DNA from: a virus
DNA: 22,169 bases
Virus record (IMG/VR): IMGVR_UViG_3300017755_000129
Location: 1 to 22,169 of that record
Direction: 5' to 3' (one strand)
In this document: positions 21,927 to 22,169 of the stretch, in pieces
How positions within the stretch are numbered: position 1 is the stretch's first letter
Layout: each line of letters opens with the position of its first letter
The notes under the pieces: model-generated
Told to the model about the DNA's origin: nothing
Seen by the model: the letters and a program-made list of their open reading frames with translations, nothing else
Databases searched by the model: none
Made by a program: the position numbers and the translations under genes

Positions 21927-21956
21927 GCTAACCTGTCCACTACCGGATAGGTTAGC
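21927..21956. repeat. 12-bp stem-loop
   Basis: GCTAACCTGTCC (21927-21938) pairs along its full length with GGATAGGTTAGC (21945-21956), with one G-T pair and a 6-base loop (ACTACC). No T-run follows, so a terminator is unlikely. It is the strongest hairpin in the window and may be a structured RNA, an origin element or a terminus-processing site. Confidence 0.75.
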
Positions 21957-22003
21957 CACAAGCACCTCGACAACCGAATACCTACACGCTGACTAAGAGG
22001 CGA

Positions 22004-22024
22004 GCTACCGCGGCACCAGGTAGC
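22004..22024. repeat. 6-bp stem-loop GCTACC/GGTAGC
   Basis: GCTACC (22004-22009) and GGTAGC (22019-22024) enclose a 9-base GC-rich loop. It lies 48 bases after the 12-bp stem-loop and belongs to the same cluster of structures. Confidence 0.45.
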
Positions 22025-22059
22025 CAGTGCAAGGGCGCTGACTCAGTGTAAGGGGGAGC

Positions 22060-22073
22060 AGTACAGATGTACT
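22060..22073. repeat. Palindrome AGTACA-GA-TGTACT
   Basis: A perfect 6+2+6 palindrome, followed at once by ATTATG, so that TATTAT at 22073-22078 could be a -10 box. No good -35 box lies 17 bases upstream. An operator over a weak promoter is possible. Confidence 0.45.
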
Positions 22074-22109
22074 ATTATGCAGAGCCACATGCTTTGTTTG
22101 ATCATGGCA

Positions 22110-22158
22110 GCCTATGCAGGGCCAGCCCTGGTATGTACTTCAACTGGTGCACATAGGC
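22110..22158. repeat. Nested inverted repeats at the window end
   Basis: The outer pair GCCTATG (22110-22116) / CATAGGC (22152-22158) encloses a perfect inner hairpin, CAGGGC-CA-GCCCTG (22117-22130), which is directly stacked on the 5' outer arm. Two nested perfect pairs in 49 bases are unlikely by chance and suggest a folded RNA or a DNA recognition structure. Confidence 0.65.
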
Positions 22159-22169
22159 GTTGAGTCTTA

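Larger units (their letters stand above)
21501..22169. other. Non-coding, hairpin-rich end of the window
   Basis: About 670 bases with no convincing gene on either strand. The only open frame of note, on the minus strand at 21497-21703, has no family resemblance and overlaps hairpins. By eye the stretch is less AT-rich than the genes. It holds at least seven inverted repeats, listed separately. In T7-like phages the DNA after the packaging genes leads to the direct terminal repeat and, at the other end, to host-type early promoters. This region may therefore contain the terminus or the early control region, but only the left end of the genome would show it. Confidence 0.6.

Noticed and set aside
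1-22169. CRISPR array, insertion sequence, integrase or rRNA
   Set aside because: No regularly spaced repeats, transposase or integrase motifs, or rRNA-like stretches were seen on either strand.

Overview
The window looks like the late half of the genome of a T7-like podovirus (Autographivirus type) that infects a cyanobacterium, probably a marine picocyanobacterium. All 19 genes lie on the + strand, are tightly packed, and follow the T7 late order: tail tube, internal virion proteins, tail fibre, lysis, packaging. The cyanophage assignment rests on recognised families rather than any search. Two secreted proteins (mature start QVTPNFTQGSM, and a motif NQAVQFQNNGAPSRQ), a membrane coiled-coil protein and a two-helix holin-like protein are of types I know from cyanophage genomes, and the last gene is a ThyX thymidylate synthase of cyanophage type. 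The sequence is AT-rich by eye.

Layout. 1-1463 is the C-terminal part of tail tubular protein B, with its 5' end outside the window. 1493-10159 holds three internal core (ejection) proteins in the positions of T7 gp14, gp15 and gp16. A lysozyme-like module sits at the C-terminus of the gp15-position protein instead of at the N-terminus of the gp16-like protein. 10165-14702 is the receptor-binding region: a gp17-like fibre base with a heptad repeat, a protein with an Mtd_N-like start, a large LamG/SPRY adhesin with a tripled C-terminal module, and a small fibre-associated protein. 14705-16631 is a run of six small genes, five of them envelope-targeted (proline-rich membrane protein, holin-like protein, two secreted proteins, membrane-anchored coiled coil). 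16624-20599 is the packaging cluster: probable small terminase, an HNH-like mini-protein, an HNH endonuclease, a basic protein, a terminator, a second H-N-H-type nuclease and the large terminase.

After the terminase comes about 250 bp of structured non-coding DNA with a T7-promoter-like sequence, then thyX (20850-21500), then about 670 bp (21501-22169) with no convincing gene and many inverted repeats. In T7-like phages the genome end follows the large terminase, so this last stretch may be close to the terminus or direct terminal repeat. That cannot be shown from the window alone.

How the genes work together. Tail, core and fibre proteins build the adsorption and DNA-ejection apparatus, with the lysozyme module probably opening the peptidoglycan. 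The small membrane and secreted proteins probably serve lysis or envelope functions. The terminase pair, perhaps helped by the neighbouring H-N-H nucleases, packages and cuts concatemeric DNA. ThyX makes dTMP for phage replication. Gene starts are mostly coupled by 1-, 4- or 8-base overlaps, and only a few have a strong Shine-Dalgarno sequence.
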